Part shown: positions 1-9,317 of the stretch, piece by piece
Layout of the letters: each line of letters starts with the position of its first letter
How positions within the stretch are numbered: position 1 is the first letter of the stretch
DNA from: Vicingaceae bacterium
GTDB lineage: Bacteria > Bacteroidota > Bacteroidia > Flavobacteriales_E > Vicingaceae
Direction of reading: 5' to 3'
NCBI GenBank assembly: GCA_029210015.1
Contig: JARGOE010000016.1
Coordinates: 1-40,330, forward strand
Length of the DNA stretch: 40,330 bases
The notes under the pieces: generated by a model
Told to the model about the DNA's origin: nothing
What the model saw: the letters and a program-made list of their open reading frames with translations, nothing else
Databases searched by the model: none
Made by a program: the position numbers and the translations under genes

Positions 1-114
1 GACAAACAGGTTACTTCTTTAGAAAAGGAACTAAATAAAAAAATTGACGTAAACGAAGTGAAAGAAAAACTAAAGAAACACTTTGTTCAGCTATTTGAAG
101 CTGAATTGGTTTAG
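1..114 (+). CDS. C-terminal end of an unidentified protein (partial)
   Basis: An open frame runs from the first base of the window to a TAG at 112-114, giving 37 residues. The peptide is rich in Lys, Glu and Leu with heptad-like spacing, so it is probably helical or coiled coil at the end of a larger protein. The family cannot be recognised from this fragment. It is 13 bases upstream of the ATG of the next gene, so the two may be co-transcribed. Confidence 0.6.
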   Translation, partial: DKQVTSLEKELNKKIDVNEVKEKLKKHFVQLFEAELV

Positions 115-127
115 CCCAATTTACTTT

Positions 128-1273
128 ATGAAATTTTTAAAACGTTTTCTCCTTACCTTAATTATTATAATTACAATAGCTTCATTATTAGCTATTATTT
201 CTGGCCACGCTCATTTATTTAAAGCAATTAGCACAACTTATTTACAAGGAAGAACTGGACCTAGTATTGATGACTTTCAATATTTCGAAAATAGAGAAGT
301 ATTATCCTCCCACTACCAACCTTGGGAATTATCTGAAAAATACAATCATTATAGTAATGAAAAATTGCATGAAGAAATCGAAAAAAATCATCCTGCTGCT
401 TTTGTAATTGTAAAGAATAACAAATTGATACATGAAGAATATTGGGATGAATATGATGCTGATTCACAAACCAATTCCTTTTCTATGGCAAAAAGCTATA
501 TTGGGCTATTAATTGGTATTGCCATTCAAGAAGGTAAAATAAGTAGTATAAATGACCCTGTAGGAAATTATTTACCACAATACAAAGACAGTCCAGAACT
601 GACAATAAAAAATTTGCTTACTATGAGCTCTGGAATTGATTTTGACGAAAGCTACAACAGTCCTTTTGGGCACATGTCTAAAGCGTATTATGGTACTGAT
701 TTAAAAGAATTAAATAAAGATTATAAAGTAACTTCTACACCTGGTAAAGAATGGACTTACTTAGGTGGAAACACTATTATTTTAGGTTTTATACTTGAAA
801 AGGTTACAGGACAATCTATATCGGAATATTTTAGTGATAAAATTTGGAAAAAAATAGGTGCAAAAAACAATGCTTTATGGACATTAGATAAAGAAGGTGG
901 AACTGAAAAAGCTTATTGTTGTTTCTACTCAAACGCAAGAGACTATGCTAAGATTGGTCAATTATTATTAAATCATGGGCTTTGGAATAATGAAAGAATT
1001 ATATCAGAAAACTACCTTAATGAAGCAACTTGCCCAGCTTACTATTTAAAATCAAACGGGAAACCTGTAGACTTTTATGGGTATCAAATATGGACAGCTT
1101 ATTATAAGGATTTAGACATCTATTTTTTTAGAGGAATTTTAGGTCAATACACCATAATGATTCCAGAAAAAAACATTGTAATCGTACGCTTAGGTCACGA
1201 GCGCTCTACTGAATTTATAAACGGAAATCCAAGTGATTTTTATACCTATATTGATTTTGCTTTAGGTATCTAA
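128..1273 (+). CDS. Membrane-anchored serine hydrolase, class C beta-lactamase-like family
   Basis: This 381-residue protein begins with a basic, strongly hydrophobic segment (residues 1-25) that should act as a signal anchor or signal peptide. Next comes a beta-lactamase/transpeptidase-like fold. The SxxK catalytic motif is visible as SMAK (Ser119, Lys122), a Tyr motif as YLGGN (Tyr211), and the late glycine-rich stretch as RGILGQY, as in the esterase/D-aminopeptidase-like members of the family. The substrate cannot be deduced; hydrolysis of an ester or a D-amino-acid peptide is likely, and beta-lactam resistance is not implied. I chose ATG 128 because an upstream TTG at 83 would add 15 residues overlapping the previous gene. 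The stop interlocks with that of aroA on the other strand (1270-1273). Confidence 0.85.
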   Translation: MKFLKRFLLTLIIIITIASLLAIISGHAHLFKAISTTYLQGRTGPSIDDFQYFENREVLSSHYQPWELSEKYNHYSNEKLHEEIEKNHPAAFVIVKNNKLIHEEYWDEYDADSQTNSFSMAKSYIGLLIGIAIQEGKISSINDPVGNYLPQYKDSPELTIKNLLTMSSGIDFDESYNSPFGHMSKAYYGTDLKELNKDYKVTSTPGKEWTYLGGNTIILGFILEKVTGQSISEYFSDKIWKKIGAKNNALWTLDKEGGTEKAYCCFYSNARDYAKIGQLLLNHGLWNNERIISENYLNEATCPAYYLKSNGKPVDFYGYQIWTAYYKDLDIYFFRGILGQYTIMIPEKNIVIVRLGHERSTEFINGNPSDFYTYIDFALGI

Positions 1274-2490
1274 ATTTTAAACCCTACTAATTTTAAATCT
1301 TGCCAAAAATTTGGATAAGACTTTTTTACTACTTCTGGGTCTTCAATTTTAATTGATTTTATCATTGCTAATGGAGCAAAAGCCATTGCCATACGGTGAT
1401 CATTATATGTTTTTATGTGTGTATTTATAATTTCAATATTATTGATTGGATTTACTATTAAATCATCACTATTAACTTCAATATTAAAACCTAGTTTATT
1501 CAACTCATCTTGCAAAGCAGTAATTCTATCTGTTTCTTTAATCCTTAATGTTTTTAACCCAACCAGTTTTGCTTTAACATTTAATGCTGCACATGTTACG
1601 GCAACAGTTTGAGCTAGATCTGGACAATCAATAAAATCTATTAATAAATCAGCATATTTGAGTTCTAAATCTTTTGATTTAGTTAACCTTACTCCACCAT
1701 CTATAAACTCAGTAATTACACCAAATTTTTTATAAATATTTACTACTTCCGAATCACCTTGCAAACTATCTTTTTTTAACCCATAAAGTATTATTTCAGT
1801 CTCATCTTTAGCTATAGCTACCATACTATACCAATAAGAAGCAGCACTCCAATCAGCTTCAACAATAAAATCTTTTGCTTTATACTTTCCTGGGCTAACA
1901 ATAATTGAATCATTATTCCATTTCACATGAACACCAAAATATTGCATCATATTGATGGTCATGTTAATATATGGTTTTGAAATAATTTCTCCTTCAAATT
2001 TAATCTGCAACCCATGTTTTAATTTTGGTGCAATCAATAATAATGCTGAAACATATTGACTACTCACACTACCATCTAACAGAACTTTATCGCCATTCAA
2101 ATTAGCATTATTAATTATTAATGGTGGATAGCCGACTTGTTCTGCATAACTGATTTGAGCTCCTAAATCATTTAAAGCATCAACCAATATTTTTATTGGA
2201 CGTTCTTTCATTCTCTTATCACCAGTTAATACAAAGTCTTTATTTTGTATAGAAAGGTAAGCAGTCATAAAACGCATAACAGTTCCTGCTATTCCTGAAG
2301 ACAACTCAATATTATCAGACTGTAATAATCCTTGTAAAATTCGAGTATCATCAGCTTCTGCTAAGTTTTTTATCTCAAACATATCATCGCACAAAGCTTG
2401 AATAATAAGAGCTCTGTTGCTTTCACTTTTAGAAGCAGTTAAGGTAATTTTTCCTATTAGTTTTTTTGATTGATGAGAAAGAACCAGCAT
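1270..2490 (-). CDS. aroA: 3-phosphoshikimate 1-carboxyvinyltransferase (EPSP synthase)
   Basis: This enzyme joins shikimate-3-phosphate and phosphoenolpyruvate in the sixth step of the chorismate pathway, in the cytoplasm. The 406 residues show the family motifs in order: KSESNRAL (Lys21, Arg26), AGTVMRF (68-74), ERPIKILVDAL, SSQYVSALLL, the CPDLAQT aspartate (Asp291), RIKETDR (Glu319) and YNDHRMAMA (362-370). Length is slightly below the approximately 427 residues of E. coli AroA, as is usual in Bacteroidota. Its ATG shares a base with the aroB stop (TAATG), so translation is probably coupled. The residue after the AGTxMR arginine is Phe, where E. coli AroA has Pro101. Confidence 0.96.
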   Translation of the reverse strand: MLVLSHQSKKLIGKITLTASKSESNRALIIQALCDDMFEIKNLAEADDTRILQGLLQSDNIELSSGIAGTVMRFMTAYLSIQNKDFVLTGDKRMKERPIKILVDALNDLGAQISYAEQVGYPPLIINNANLNGDKVLLDGSVSSQYVSALLLIAPKLKHGLQIKFEGEIISKPYINMTINMMQYFGVHVKWNNDSIIVSPGKYKAKDFIVEADWSAASYWYSMVAIAKDETEIILYGLKKDSLQGDSEVVNIYKKFGVITEFIDGGVRLTKSKDLELKYADLLIDFIDCPDLAQTVAVTCAALNVKAKLVGLKTLRIKETDRITALQDELNKLGFNIEVNSDDLIVNPINNIEIINTHIKTYNDHRMAMAFAPLAMIKSIKIEDPEVVKKSYPNFWQDLKLVGFKI

Positions 2491-3563
2491 TAGCCAATTA
2501 AAGATTTATAATAGTCTAACGATTCTTTTATAGTCTTAACCTCAGCATTTTGATCAATTCTTGCTTCTCCGATTTTAGTTATTAATGAAAAGTTAATCTG
2601 ATTATTTTCGTTCTTCTTATCATTTCCCATCAATTCTAACAACTCATCATAACTTACATTATCTAATCTAAATGGAGTATAAAAGTTTAATATAGTATGC
2701 GCTATTTCTTCTAATTCATTTACAGTTAATCCAGCCTTTTTATAAGAAATATAACTTTCACAAATCATACCTATAGCAATTGCTTCTCCATGTAACAAAG
2801 GCAAAACATCACTCTTTAAAGCAAAACTCTCAACGGCATGTCCAATAGTATGACCAAAATTTAATAGTTTTCGTTGATTTTTTTCATTGGGGTCAGCTAA
2901 CACTATATTATTTTTAATCTGAACTGATTTAGAAATCAAACTTTCCCATTGATTAGCATCAGATAACATTCCTTCTTTTAGGTAATTCCAATAATCTTTG
3001 TCAGAAATTAAAGCATGTTTTAATGCTTCTGCATAACCAGAAAGCATTTGTTTTTTATCTAAAGTTTTTAAAAAATCAGGATTGATAAAAACACCTTTAG
3101 GCTCATTAAAAACTCCTACCATATTTTTCAAATCTTCTAAATCAACACCAACTTTCCCTCCTACCGAAGCATCTATTTGAGCCAATAATGTAGTAGGAAT
3201 ATTTATAAAATCAATACCTCTTTTATAGGTTGATGCAATAAATCCTCCCATATCTGTAATGACTCCTCCTCCCAAATTAATCAGCAAACTATTTCGATCA
3301 GCTTTATAATCAGACAATGTGCTCCATATTTGATAACAGATATCTATTGTTTTATTCTCCTCCCCACTATTAATTTCAATAATTTCAGCATCTTGTAATA
3401 ATTCTACATTAGTAATTAATTTTGTAACACAATGTTGTAAAGTGTTTTCATCAACCAGGATAAAAATTTTACTATAATCAGAAGATAATAGCTGAGCATT
3501 TAGGCTAAAAAGCACTTCACTCCCTATAAACACTTCTGATTTTGTTGTTTTAACTTGTATCAT
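2490..3563 (-). CDS. aroB: 3-dehydroquinate synthase
   Basis: This NAD- and metal-dependent enzyme converts DAHP to 3-dehydroquinate, the second step of the shikimate pathway. The 357-residue product contains the NAD-binding LGGGVITDMGGF stretch, PTTLLAQIDASVGGK, NMVGVFNEPKGV, and the metal ligands Glu in GYAEALKHAL, His in NFGHTIGHAVE and His in LLHGEAIAIG. I start at ATG 3563; a TTG three codons upstream (3572) is possible but less likely. The gene is directly upstream of aroA in one transcription unit, while proline dehydrogenase is transcribed divergently 115 bases away. Confidence 0.95.
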   Translation of the reverse strand: MIQVKTTKSEVFIGSEVLFSLNAQLLSSDYSKIFILVDENTLQHCVTKLITNVELLQDAEIIEINSGEENKTIDICYQIWSTLSDYKADRNSLLINLGGGVITDMGGFIASTYKRGIDFINIPTTLLAQIDASVGGKVGVDLEDLKNMVGVFNEPKGVFINPDFLKTLDKKQMLSGYAEALKHALISDKDYWNYLKEGMLSDANQWESLISKSVQIKNNIVLADPNEKNQRKLLNFGHTIGHAVESFALKSDVLPLLHGEAIAIGMICESYISYKKAGLTVNELEEIAHTILNFYTPFRLDNVSYDELLELMGNDKKNENNQINFSLITKIGEARIDQNAEVKTIKESLDYYKSLIG

Positions 3564-3634
3564 TTTTAGCAATGCTATTTAGCTCAATTAATAATCTGTA
3601 AAAATAGCTTATTTATGATGGAGTAAAATCATAT

Positions 3635-3662
3635 TTTGTACTAATTTCGTTTGATATTTTTG
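3635..3662 (+). promoter_or_regulatory. Candidate Bacteroidota-type promoter of the proline dehydrogenase gene
   Basis: A TATTTTTG at 3655-3662 fits the Bacteroidota -7 consensus TAnnTTTG. A TTTG at 3635-3638 could be the -33 element, with 16 bases between them. A start site about 7 bases downstream would leave a leader of roughly 10 bases before ATG 3679. The spacing is one or two bases shorter than I would expect, so this is a motif match only. Confidence 0.35.
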
Positions 3663-3678
3663 GCTTACAATTAATATA

Positions 3679-4839
3679 ATGGATTTTAATAATACTGAAA
3701 TAGCTTTTGCTAAGATGAGTAGCAAAGATTTAAAGCGAAGTTATTGGCTTTTTAAAATTATTGGATGGAACTGGCTGATAAAATTAGGTCCAATTATGTT
3801 AAAGATCTTTATGCCCCTTTGGTTCCCCATACCCATTATCAAATCAACGATTTTTAAACAATTTTGTGGTGGTGAAAGTATTAATGATTGTGAGAACACA
3901 ATAGAAAGGTTAAGTAATCAAAATGTAAAAACCATCTTAGATTATTCTGTTGAAGGAATTGAAGATGAAAAAACATTTGATGAAAATGTTAAAGAAGCTT
4001 TAGCTGCAATAGAAAAAGCAAAGACAAACCCCAACATTCCTTTTTCTGTATTTAAAATTACAGGTTTTGGTCGATTTGAGTTGCTTCAAAAAATTAACAG
4101 TAAACAATCATTATCACAAAGTGAAAAATCTGAATATAAAAGAATAGTAAATAGAATAGATGTAATGTGTAAAGCTGGTTTTGATTCAAACACACCAATA
4201 TTTATTGATGCTGAAGAAACATGGATACAAAACCCTATAGATAGTATAGCATTAGATATGATGCGTAAATATAATCAGCAAAAAGCTATTGTTTATAATA
4301 CTGCTCAAATGTACAGATGGGACAGACTAACCTATTTAACAGAATTAAAAACTACAGCGGAAAATGAAAATTTTTATGTAGGATTAAAATTAGTTAGAGG
4401 TGCCTATATTGAAAAAGAAAGAGAACGTGCTGAAAAAATGGGATACAAAGATCCTATGCAAAAAACCAAAATAGCAACAGATAAAGATTTTAATTTAGGA
4501 ATTAAATATTGTGTTGAAAATATCAATAGAATAGCATTATGTTGTGCTTCTCATAACGAGGAAAGTAATCTGTTGTTAATTGACTTAATGAAAAATCATA
4601 ATATAGCTATTAACGATAATAAAATTTATTTTGCACAACTCTTAGGCATGAGTGATCATATTAGCATGAATATGAGTCAGGCAAATTACAATGTAGCTAA
4701 ATATGTTCCTTATGGCCCCGTTAAAGATGTTACACCATATTTAATTCGAAGAGCTCAAGAAAACACTTCTGTCAAAGGTCAAACTGGTAGAGAACTATCT
4801 TTAATTCTTAAAGAACAAGCCAGGAGAAAAGCTAACTAA
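3679..4839 (+). CDS. Proline dehydrogenase
   Basis: This FAD enzyme oxidises proline to pyrroline-5-carboxylate, the first step of proline catabolism. The 386-residue single-domain form lacks the aldehyde dehydrogenase half of bifunctional PutA. Family signatures are present: YRWDRLTYL, GLKLVRGAYIEKERERA (flavin and substrate site), CCASHNEES, FAQLLGMSDHIS, and the C-terminal YLIRRAQENTS with the paired arginines that bind the proline carboxylate. The ATG at 3679 follows a plausible promoter. lnt starts only 20 bases after the stop and is probably co-transcribed, although the functions are unrelated. Confidence 0.92.
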   Translation: MDFNNTEIAFAKMSSKDLKRSYWLFKIIGWNWLIKLGPIMLKIFMPLWFPIPIIKSTIFKQFCGGESINDCENTIERLSNQNVKTILDYSVEGIEDEKTFDENVKEALAAIEKAKTNPNIPFSVFKITGFGRFELLQKINSKQSLSQSEKSEYKRIVNRIDVMCKAGFDSNTPIFIDAEETWIQNPIDSIALDMMRKYNQQKAIVYNTAQMYRWDRLTYLTELKTTAENENFYVGLKLVRGAYIEKERERAEKMGYKDPMQKTKIATDKDFNLGIKYCVENINRIALCCASHNEESNLLLIDLMKNHNIAINDNKIYFAQLLGMSDHISMNMSQANYNVAKYVPYGPVKDVTPYLIRRAQENTSVKGQTGRELSLILKEQARRKAN

Positions 4840-4859
4840 TTTTATTTTACCTTTGTTTC

Positions 4860-6470
4860 ATGCAAAAATTAAAACTTACAGGATTATCTATTCTTAGTGG
4901 TTTATTAATGGGTATTAGCTGGCCAGCAACTGGCAACCTTGCTCCATTATTTTTTGTAGCTCTACTCCCCTTACTTTACGTTGAATATAATATTACTCAA
5001 AACCCAGACAAGTTTAAATCGAGACACCTTTACTTTAATGCTTTTTTATGTTTTTTAACTTTCAACACTTACACTACTTGGTGGATTTGGAATGCCTCTG
5101 AAGCAGGAATGTTAATGGCAGTTATTTTAAATTCCATTTTTATGGGAATCATATTTTTGTGGTTCCATAGTATCAAAAAAAGATTTGGAAATAAAAAGGG
5201 ATATTTAAGTCTTATCTTCTTGTGGGTCGGTTTTGAATGGCTTCATTATCATTGGGAATTTTCTCATCCATGGTCTAGCTTTGGAAACACTTTTGCCAAT
5301 TACACTTCATTAATTCAATGGTATGAATACACGGGAGTACTAGGTGGTACTTTATGGATATTAACAGTAAATATTTTAATTTTTCATCTATTTAGAAAAG
5401 TTGTAGTATTAGGAGAAAAAGTTAAAGAACATAACAAAACGATAGTAATTATTCTAGGGTTAATTTTTATCCCAAGTATTACTTCTATCATAATGTACAA
5501 TAGCTATAAGGAAGATAAAAACCCTTCTGAAATAGTAATTATTCAACCTAATATTGACCCCTATACCGAAAAATTTGGAACATTAACTGAATCGCAACAA
5601 ATAGATAGAATATTATCTTTGGCTGAACAAAAAATTACCCCTACCACAAATTATGTTATTGCTCCAGAAACTGCTATACCAAGAGGTAGTGTGGAAAATG
5701 AATTAGAATATAATTACGCTATTAAACAAGTTAGAAAGTTTATAGCAAAATACCCTCACATTAAATTTGTAATTGGTGCTTCTACTTACATAAATTACCA
5801 ACAAGGAGGAAAGAGGCCAACCGAATCAGCAAGACAAAACCCTCAGACAAAAGTATGGTATGATGCTTTTAATTCAGCATTATTAATAGACACCTCTACA
5901 AACATTGAAATTTACCATAAGTCACAATTAGTACTAGGAGTAGAACGTTTACCTTTTGCAGCAATTCTCGCTCCTTTAGAGAGTTTTGCTATAAATTTAG
6001 GTGGGACTTTTGGTAGTTTAGGCACAGCTCCAGAAGCTGCTAACATAGATAATATTATTGCTCCCGTAATATGCTATGAATCTATATATGGTGATTATTT
6101 TGGTGACTTTATTAATAAAGGAGCTGAATTAGTATTCATCATTACTAATGATGGTTGGTGGGAAGATACTCCAGGGTATAAACAACATCTTTCTTACGCA
6201 AGATTAAGAGCTATAGAAAGTAGAAGAAGTATTGCTAGAAGTGCTAATACAGGAATATCATGTTTTATTAATCAACGTGGAGACATTATTGCTCCAACAA
6301 AATGGTGGGAACAAGATGTAATTTCTGGCTCAATAAATAAAAATAGCAGAAAAACTATTTATACCATTTACGGAGATTATTTTGGAAGATTGTTTGCTGC
6401 TATAGGAGCTTTATTAGTTCTTTGGAACTGGAGTTTAAAGATTAAAGGAAGATTTGATAATAATCTTTAA
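4860..6470 (+). CDS. lnt: Apolipoprotein N-acyltransferase
   Basis: This inner-membrane enzyme adds the third acyl chain to the N-terminal cysteine of lipoproteins. The 536 residues begin with several membrane helices (about 1-215) followed by a periplasmic nitrilase-fold domain. The catalytic triad is visible: Glu270 in APETAIPRG, Lys354 in YHKSQLVLG and Cys405 in VICYESIYG. These align with Glu267, Lys335 and Cys387 of E. coli Lnt. ITNDGWW and ARLRAIESRRSIARS are further family signatures. A final hydrophobic helix lies near 510-527. The window encodes several lipoproteins that would be its substrates. It ends one base before the stop of the opposing T9SS gene. Confidence 0.95.
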   Translation: MQKLKLTGLSILSGLLMGISWPATGNLAPLFFVALLPLLYVEYNITQNPDKFKSRHLYFNAFLCFLTFNTYTTWWIWNASEAGMLMAVILNSIFMGIIFLWFHSIKKRFGNKKGYLSLIFLWVGFEWLHYHWEFSHPWSSFGNTFANYTSLIQWYEYTGVLGGTLWILTVNILIFHLFRKVVVLGEKVKEHNKTIVIILGLIFIPSITSIIMYNSYKEDKNPSEIVIIQPNIDPYTEKFGTLTESQQIDRILSLAEQKITPTTNYVIAPETAIPRGSVENELEYNYAIKQVRKFIAKYPHIKFVIGASTYINYQQGGKRPTESARQNPQTKVWYDAFNSALLIDTSTNIEIYHKSQLVLGVERLPFAAILAPLESFAINLGGTFGSLGTAPEAANIDNIIAPVICYESIYGDYFGDFINKGAELVFIITNDGWWEDTPGYKQHLSYARLRAIESRRSIARSANTGISCFINQRGDIIAPTKWWEQDVISGSINKNSRKTIYTIYGDYFGRLFAAIGALLVLWNWSLKIKGRFDNNL

Positions 6471-6471
6471 A

Positions 6472-7710
6472 TTACTTCCCAAGCAATTTTGTAGAGTAAG
6501 AATTCTTCTCACCAATAATAGACAACATATAAATACTCGGTGATAAATTTAAATTATTTATTTCTATAGTGTTGTTTCCTTCAACAACATATTCAGCCTG
6601 AGACTTTATTAATCTACCTCTATAATCATAAAAATAAACATTTAAAACCTCACCAATATTAGTAGAAACATTAAAGCTTAAGGTATTATTATTTAAAGTT
6701 AAATTTTCTACTTCAAACCCATTTGTATTACAACTAGTTGAGATTATTTGATGATAAGATTCTCCACCATCAAAATCTACTTGTTTTAAACGATAATAAG
6801 TTGTTCCGTTAGAAGGGTTTGTATCATAAGTAGAATAATGGTTAGTTACATTTGAATTACCATTCCCATGTATTGTAACTAAATCAAAGAAATTAACTGC
6901 ATCATAACTTTTTTCAACAACGAAATAATCATTATTAATTTCTGAAGAAGTAGTCCATGTTAATTCTACCTCTCCACCATTACAATCAGCATCAAAACTA
7001 GTTAAAGTAACAGGTAATGGATTAGTTCTATCAACTAAAATCCAATCTTCATAAAAATCTGCAGCAGGAACTATAATATTATCAACCCTATCTGCTGGAG
7101 CGTTATTTATTCCAAATAATAATGGAGCTTCCCAGTGAGATACTCCAGTATTAAACCTTTGTGCCAGTAAATTTGATTCAATAATTGTGTTTGTCCCTCC
7201 TATTTCATTGGGGTTAGGATCATAAGCAATGCTCAAAGTAACATTTGGTTTAGCAGTATATGAAAGTGCATTGATATGCCAAAATCTATCAGCAACAAAC
7301 AAAGAATGATTAACAGTATTGTAATTCATATTTGTGACAGCTGAAGGATATGGAACATTCATATCTGAAGTTTCATAAGTAGACAAAATAAATTCTGCAT
7401 TGGCACCAGTACCTGTTGAAGTTTTATTAATCACCAATGGAATTCTAACTCCACTAGCTGTAGTCCATGGAATCGTATATATCCCTGTTGATATTCCTAT
7501 TTCCCACTTTATCACATCTGTTTCATCCTCAGACACGATATTACCTCCAGTACCAGCGGTAGTTAAAGCATTTGCATTAGGGTTTTGCAATACAATAAAA
7601 GCGCTATTATCTATCACAACAAAACCGCCATTATTTATAACCATCCTACCTTGTGCAAAAACACAAGTGCTAAAGCTTACAAATACTAGTATGGTTAATA
7701 AATTTTTCAT
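6472..7710 (-). CDS. Secreted protein with T9SS type A sorting domain
   Basis: A 412-residue secreted protein. Residues 1-19 form a signal peptide ending in FAQ. The middle has beta-rich sequence and no catalytic motif I recognise. A fibronectin-III-like segment common in Bacteroidota secreted proteins follows (about 235-325; TSFDADCNGGEVELTWTTSS and YYRLKQVDFDGG). The last 75-80 residues resemble a T9SS C-terminal domain: NVYFYDYRGRLIKS, a central LNLSPSIYMLSI and a basic end STKLLGK. It should cross the inner membrane by Sec and the outer membrane through SprA, whose gene is in this window. It starts 22 bases downstream of the S74-domain gene and is probably in the same operon. Its substrate or partner is unknown. 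Confidence 0.82.
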   Translation of the reverse strand: MKNLLTILVFVSFSTCVFAQGRMVINNGGFVVIDNSAFIVLQNPNANALTTAGTGGNIVSEDETDVIKWEIGISTGIYTIPWTTASGVRIPLVINKTSTGTGANAEFILSTYETSDMNVPYPSAVTNMNYNTVNHSLFVADRFWHINALSYTAKPNVTLSIAYDPNPNEIGGTNTIIESNLLAQRFNTGVSHWEAPLLFGINNAPADRVDNIIVPAADFYEDWILVDRTNPLPVTLTSFDADCNGGEVELTWTTSSEINNDYFVVEKSYDAVNFFDLVTIHGNGNSNVTNHYSTYDTNPSNGTTYYRLKQVDFDGGESYHQIISTSCNTNGFEVENLTLNNNTLSFNVSTNIGEVLNVYFYDYRGRLIKSQAEYVVEGNNTIEINNLNLSPSIYMLSIIGEKNSYSTKLLGK

Positions 7711-7732
7711 TTATAGTTTATATAACTATTAC

Positions 7733-9241
7733 TTACTGGTTAATTTTTTGCTGTAATTCTAAAACGATTTTCTCTAAGGCTTCAATTTTAGAATTTTGCT
7801 CTTCAATAACCAATTGTTGCTCTTGCATACCTTTTGTTAATATTGGAATTATTCTAGTATAATCCATTGCAACAAATTTCTCACCTTTATCCTCAATTTG
7901 TCCATTGGCACCTATTTCCTCACAAGCATTTGTATCAAAATACTTAATTCTTGTTATTTCTGGTAAGATTTGTCTTACTTCTTGTGCTATAAATCCATAC
8001 TCTAATTCTTGATTTAAACCCATCGTTGGATATTTTTCTAAATCAAAATGGTAAGTAACTGGATTAAGTTGTTGAATAATTGCTATGGCACCATCAATTT
8101 TTTCAATATCCTTTTTTGTTCTTTCATCAGAAATAACCCCTAAGAAACCTGTATAACCTAGATCATTATAAAAAGCTCCTCCCCATCCTAGTGGATTACC
8201 TGCATTTATCTGAATTGAACCAATCACACCGTTACCATCTCTACCATTAGCAACACCTCTAACACCAACTGCTCTATGAGTTTGTGTACCACTAATTGCC
8301 AATCCAAAAACTCCACTTGGTACAAACCCATTACCACTATAATCAGTAATTCCTTCTATTGCATTATACCCACTAGTAGTTGATGTGTTTCTTCCAGCAA
8401 TAGCAACACCTGATGTGCCTAAGTTAGAAAAATTAGCCATAGAAGTAGCCCCAACATTCTGCCCACCATTGGTCATATGCAACATATTTGCTGGTGCTCC
8501 AGTTCTTATACCTATTTCATTTGTTCCAGCATCAACAAAAAACATATTAGCTTGCAAATCAGATTCAATCCTGAAATTTCTATCTAAACCCTGCTCATTA
8601 AAAACAAATTGAGTGTTCGCATCTAAATCTACAGAAGTTATACCATTTTCATATACTCGCAATCTCCCATCATTAACATCATCTATTATAGATACCAGTG
8701 TGATTCCCGTAACACTTCCATCATTCCAATAAGTATCATCACCAAAATAAGAAAGTCCATTATCTCTTACTTGAAAATGAGTAACACCTGCATCATTTAC
8801 ATTAAAATCACCTGTACTTGTTAAATCAAATGTCATTCCAAAAGCGCCTTGAGTAACAGTTGTATTTTCAACTAATGGACCTCCTAACCTAACTCTATTA
8901 GCACCACCATTAAAATATAATCCATTATCTACTAAAGGATTTCCTGTAGTAAACCTAACCCAACTAGCACCATCCCAATAATGATAACCTACACCTGTAC
9001 CAACATTAGTATTATAAACTAACATACTAACTGTTGTACTTCCAACTATTGGAGCAATAGTTGCTAAATTTGTGATATTAACCCTAGGTACTAATAATCC
9101 TTTATTAGTAGCAGCAATATCTAACATTGCTCCACCATCTGGTGCAGCACCTGTACCATTAATTCCTACATTTTGTGAATAACCGTTGATGCAAAGAAAA
9201 AGCATTGCACTAAAAAACAATGTTTGTATAAATCTAGTCAT
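7733..9241 (-). CDS. Fibre-like secreted protein with C-terminal S74 intramolecular chaperone domain
   Basis: A 502-residue protein with a signal peptide (1-22, ending NGYSQ). A repetitive beta-rich, Gly/Asn/Thr-rich body opens with a block common in Bacteroidota surface proteins (GGAMLDIAATNKGLLVPRV). The region from about residue 367 holds a Peptidase_S74 / intramolecular chaperone domain: SDERTKKDIEKIDGA, LNPVTYHFD, YGFIAQEVRQILPEI. A short coiled coil (about 470-500) ends the protein. In phage tail fibres this domain drives trimer folding and may self-cleave. There is no T9SS sorting domain of its own, but the gene just downstream has one. No tailspike enzyme activity is visible. Confidence 0.85.
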   Translation of the reverse strand: MTRFIQTLFFSAMLFLCINGYSQNVGINGTGAAPDGGAMLDIAATNKGLLVPRVNITNLATIAPIVGSTTVSMLVYNTNVGTGVGYHYWDGASWVRFTTGNPLVDNGLYFNGGANRVRLGGPLVENTTVTQGAFGMTFDLTSTGDFNVNDAGVTHFQVRDNGLSYFGDDTYWNDGSVTGITLVSIIDDVNDGRLRVYENGITSVDLDANTQFVFNEQGLDRNFRIESDLQANMFFVDAGTNEIGIRTGAPANMLHMTNGGQNVGATSMANFSNLGTSGVAIAGRNTSTTSGYNAIEGITDYSGNGFVPSGVFGLAISGTQTHRAVGVRGVANGRDGNGVIGSIQINAGNPLGWGGAFYNDLGYTGFLGVISDERTKKDIEKIDGAIAIIQQLNPVTYHFDLEKYPTMGLNQELEYGFIAQEVRQILPEITRIKYFDTNACEEIGANGQIEDKGEKFVAMDYTRIIPILTKGMQEQQLVIEEQNSKIEALEKIVLELQQKINQ

Positions 9242-9289
9242 AGCATATATTTTAAAATAACACCCTAAACAACAAGAGCATTAACTTAA

Positions 9290-9316
9290 CAAAAATATGC
9301 AAAAATATTTCCCAAA
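9290..9316 (-). promoter_or_regulatory. Candidate Bacteroidota-type promoter for the S74/T9SS gene pair
   Basis: On the minus strand TATTTTTG (9297-9290) matches TAnnTTTG, and TTTG (9316-9313) lies 15 bases upstream. The predicted start site leaves a leader of about 40 bases before ATG 9241. A second TATTTTTG at 9307-9300 overlaps the spacer. This is motif evidence only. Confidence 0.35.
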
Positions 9317-9317
9317 A

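Noticed and set aside
83-127. TTG start at 83 for the serine hydrolase
   Set aside because: It would overlap the previous gene and put 15 extra residues before a good signal anchor that starts with ATG at 128.
6435-6470. Ten-bp inverted repeat (TTAAAGATTA/TAATCTTTAA) at the end of lnt, as a terminator for the convergent pair
   Set aside because: The stem is nearly all A-T, the loop is 16 bases and no T-tract follows on either strand; it could arise by chance in AT-rich coding DNA.
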